From Clostridia bacterium (GTDB taxonomy: Bacteria > Bacillota_A > Clostridia > Oscillospirales > CAG-272): 8,551 bases of DNA. How positions within the stretch are numbered: position 1 is the first letter of the stretch; each line of letters starts with the position of its first letter. Below are positions 6,956 to 8,551 of the stretch, one piece after another. The translations under genes were made by a program, and so were the position numbers. Location of the stretch: positions 1 through 8,551 of the forward strand of contig JAFQLN010000122.1 in assembly GCA_017414585.1 (NCBI GenBank). Direction: 5' to 3'. The notes beneath the pieces are model-generated. The model saw only the letters and a list, made by a program, of their open reading frames with translations, ran no database searches and was not told the DNA's origin.

Positions 6956-7516
6956 ATGTCACGCAACTACATACTGGAAGACCGCGACTATCTCGCGGAA
7001 CTGATCCGCCGGAACTTTGCCGCCGGTGATATTGTCGTACATCTCACCTATCCTTCCGCCGGTACTCCGGCTGTCAGCTATGCCGACGCCGAAAAGGATA
7101 TCACTGATTATATCCGCGCAGCAAAATCCCTCTGGCAGCAGAACGCCGGACAGGAAGAAGCTACACTGCGCTATATCGGAATCACAGGAAGCGAAAGAAA
7201 CGGAAGCCGTGAAGGAATGTACCAACACTTTTTTATTCTCCCCGGTTCGCTGAATCCTGCGGCTGTCTGTGACGCATGGAAGAAAGGAAAAGCGAAAGTC
7301 ACTCCCCTGTTCGATTCCAAAGGGAAAGTCTATATTGTGAACCGCGTCACGAACAAACGTCAGACCTCCGGCACATGGTATTTTTCCAGACATCTGGAAC
7401 AAACTTATGATACTCATGATCTCTCTGAAGAACTGGAAGGTCTGATCTATTATCCGTGTATCGACGACGATGAAGTCTTCGGCGGAATTATAGACGAGGA
7501 TAATTTCGATTTCTGA
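6956..7516 (+). CDS. Rep-like paralogue with degenerate HUH and tyrosine motifs
   Basis: A 186-residue protein that lines up with residues about 65-200 of the HUH Rep encoded next. Matching blocks are NFAAGDIVVHLTYP (20-33) to NFTPKDVVVSLTYD, then a helix (DITDYIRAAKSLW), LRYIGITG (71-78) to FKYIEVME, and an AWKKGKAKVTPLFDSKG region. The metal-binding HxH of the neighbour becomes Q90-H91-F92, and the tyrosine of YLTKQ aligns with R130. Nicking activity is therefore not expected. It ends in a very acidic tail (CIDDDEVFGGIIDEDNFDF). ATG at 6956 has AAAGGAGAGG at 6941-6950. Role unknown; an accessory or dominant-negative partner of the active Rep is possible. Confidence 0.75.
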   Translation: MSRNYILEDRDYLAELIRRNFAAGDIVVHLTYPSAGTPAVSYADAEKDITDYIRAAKSLWQQNAGQEEATLRYIGITGSERNGSREGMYQHFFILPGSLNPAAVCDAWKKGKAKVTPLFDSKGKVYIVNRVTNKRQTSGTWYFSRHLEQTYDTHDLSEELEGLIYYPCIDDDEVFGGIIDEDNFDF

Positions 7517-7670
7517 TCCCCCTCGAAAAAAATACAATCCCTGCTCATTGAGGAACCCGTACCGGCTCCCCAATGAATGGGAGCTTGTATGGGGTATTAA
7601 CTCTGCGACCATTCTATAACCCCTTCGGAAGCTCCCGAAACTACTACCACACATGAGAGGGACACCCAAC
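7517..7670 (+). promoter_or_regulatory. Structured spacer between the two Rep-like genes
   Basis: This 154-nt spacer has no gene. GGGAGC at 7579-7584 can pair with GCTCCC at 7565-7570 (8-nt loop) or, as the longer GGGAGCTT (7579-7586), with AAGCTCCC at 7629-7636. The second pairing encloses GGGGT (7591-7595) against ACCCC (7619-7623). The two folds exclude each other. No T-tract follows, so plain termination is unlikely. A control leader for the downstream Rep, or the double-strand origin and nick site of rolling-circle replication, are the main options. Confidence 0.5.
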
Positions 7671-8551
7671 ATGAAACCTACCACAACCACGCCGGTACAC
7701 GGCTGTATGAGAGAACAGCGGATTGACTGCGGCGAATACGTTATGATCCACCTGTACCCTGTTCGTTCCCTCTCAGATAAGAAGACACGGCAGAAGAAGC
7801 ACCGTACTACCCGCGAGGTACAGAAGAAGCTCAACGAAAAGAATTCCCGCCGGAAGCTGTCCGCGATGATCCACACAAACTTCACGCCGAAGGACGTTGT
7901 GGTTTCCCTCACCTACGACCGGAACCACCTTCCGAAAAGCATTGAAGCAGCACACACAGAAATGTACAACTTTATCCGGCGTATCAAACGCGCATGGAGC
8001 GGTACAACCGGAGAAGCGGTTTCCCTGTTCAAGTACATCGAAGTCATGGAAACCGGAAAGAAAGGTCGGATTCACCACCATCTCATTATATCCGGCGGTC
8101 TGGATCGCGCTCAGATAGCAAAAACATGGGGACGCGGAAGTGTTTCTGCTGAACCTCTCCGGTTCGATGAAAACGGGATTGTCGGGCTTGCGGCGTATCT
8201 GACAAAGCAAAGCGCGCGCATCCGTTATAAACATTGGTCTGCGTCCCGCAACCTTTTGAACCCCTGTGTTGAAGTCTCTGACGACCGCATACGCCGTGAA
8301 GAGGTTTACCACATCAACAGCAATCCGCTTGATTACAACTACATACAGAACCTCTATCCGGGCTACACGGTCTGCCCCTACTCTGTAGAAACGACCGCCA
8401 ACGATGAAATCCAGCTCGCGCCGTTTGTGTCATTCATGCTGTACAAGACCAATAACCGATACTTCCGGATGGATGAACACGGTCATTGCTACACGCCGCC
8501 GGAATTCACAGACGTCTGGAAAACGAAGCCGGTACAACCGCGATGCACACC
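7671..8551 (+). CDS. HUH-endonuclease rolling-circle replication protein, N-terminal 293 residues (runs off window)
   Basis: The frame is open from 7671 to the window end. It fits the Rep family found in integrated elements of gut Clostridia, distantly like microvirus and plasmid Reps, which nick one strand at an origin and start rolling-circle replication. Visible are IDCGEYVMIHLYPV (18-31), a basic stretch (RSLSDKKTRQKKHRTTREVQ region, 32-51), motif 1 VVSLTYD (77-83), the HUH motif IHHHLIISGG (134-143; metal ligands H135 and H137), and AAYLTKQ (174-180) with probable nucleophile Y176 and K179. An in-frame ATG lies at 7653, but AGAGGGA (7656-7662) favours 7671. The upstream neighbour is its inactive-looking paralogue. 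Family is fairly sure; replication rather than mobilisation is inferred. Confidence 0.85.
   Translation, partial: MKPTTTTPVHGCMREQRIDCGEYVMIHLYPVRSLSDKKTRQKKHRTTREVQKKLNEKNSRRKLSAMIHTNFTPKDVVVSLTYDRNHLPKSIEAAHTEMYNFIRRIKRAWSGTTGEAVSLFKYIEVMETGKKGRIHHHLIISGGLDRAQIAKTWGRGSVSAEPLRFDENGIVGLAAYLTKQSARIRYKHWSASRNLLNPCVEVSDDRIRREEVYHINSNPLDYNYIQNLYPGYTVCPYSVETTANDEIQLAPFVSFMLYKTNNRYFRMDEHGHCYTPPEFTDVWKTKPVQPRCT

Noticed and set aside
7653..7670. Upstream in-frame ATG for the HUH Rep
   Set aside because: No ribosome site precedes it, whereas AGAGGGA is well placed for the ATG at 7671.
6959..7912. Open frame of 317 codons on the minus strand
   Set aside because: Antisense to the degenerate Rep paralogue and the start of the HUH Rep; no domain or ribosome site.

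Overview
The window looks like a low-to-mid GC Firmicutes chromosome, most probably a gut-type Clostridia. The grounds are strong AGGAGG-type ribosome sites, consensus sigma-A promoters, tRNA genes without an encoded CCA, and protein families common in Oscillospiraceae-like genomes. This placement is an inference from style, not from a marker gene. The window joins a core-like region (1 to about 4391) to the start of an integrated mobile element (about 4391 to 8551, continuing off the right end).

Core region, minus strand (1-2892): one three-gene transcription unit reads leftward from a good promoter at 2892-2864. The order is a uroporphyrinogen-decarboxylase-fold protein (1749-2816), a 151-residue degenerate DnaA-type AAA+ protein without a Walker A loop (1254-1709), and a GH36 alpha-galactosidase whose C-terminal half lies outside the window (1-1200). 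The unit mixes sugar hydrolysis, a possible corrinoid or methyl-transfer-type enzyme and a replication-initiator relic, and I know of no described system that links the three.

Core region, plus strand (2958-4391): a divergent promoter drives an XRE-type regulator with a long helical C-terminal region (3020-4006). A perfect consensus promoter (4140-4168) then drives tRNA-Leu(UAA) and an initiator tRNA-fMet(CAU). A 20-bp hairpin with a GAAA loop (4396-4439) closes this unit.

Mobile element (about 4391 onward): integration appears to have used the 3' end of tRNA-fMet. Next to the tRNA lie three 10-bp direct repeats (candidate integrase arm sites), then a tyrosine recombinase (4542-5735, minus) that is translationally coupled to an XRE-type regulator (5738-6574, minus). 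A compact divergent control region (6586-6684) with overlapping face-to-face promoters and repeated operator-like half-sites separates these from a rightward unit. That unit holds a small excisionase-like HTH protein (6728-6937), a Rep-like protein that has lost its HUH histidines and tyrosine (6956-7516), a structured 154-nt spacer, and a full-motif HUH rolling-circle replication protein (7671 onward, cut by the window end). No phage structural gene is visible, so the likeliest reading is an integrative element that excises, replicates by rolling circle and may be mobilised.

The most unusual items are the tandem dead and live HUH pair, the two mutually exclusive hairpins between them, the damaged T-arm of the tRNA-fMet at the integration point, and the Walker-A-less DnaA paralogue inside a metabolic operon.
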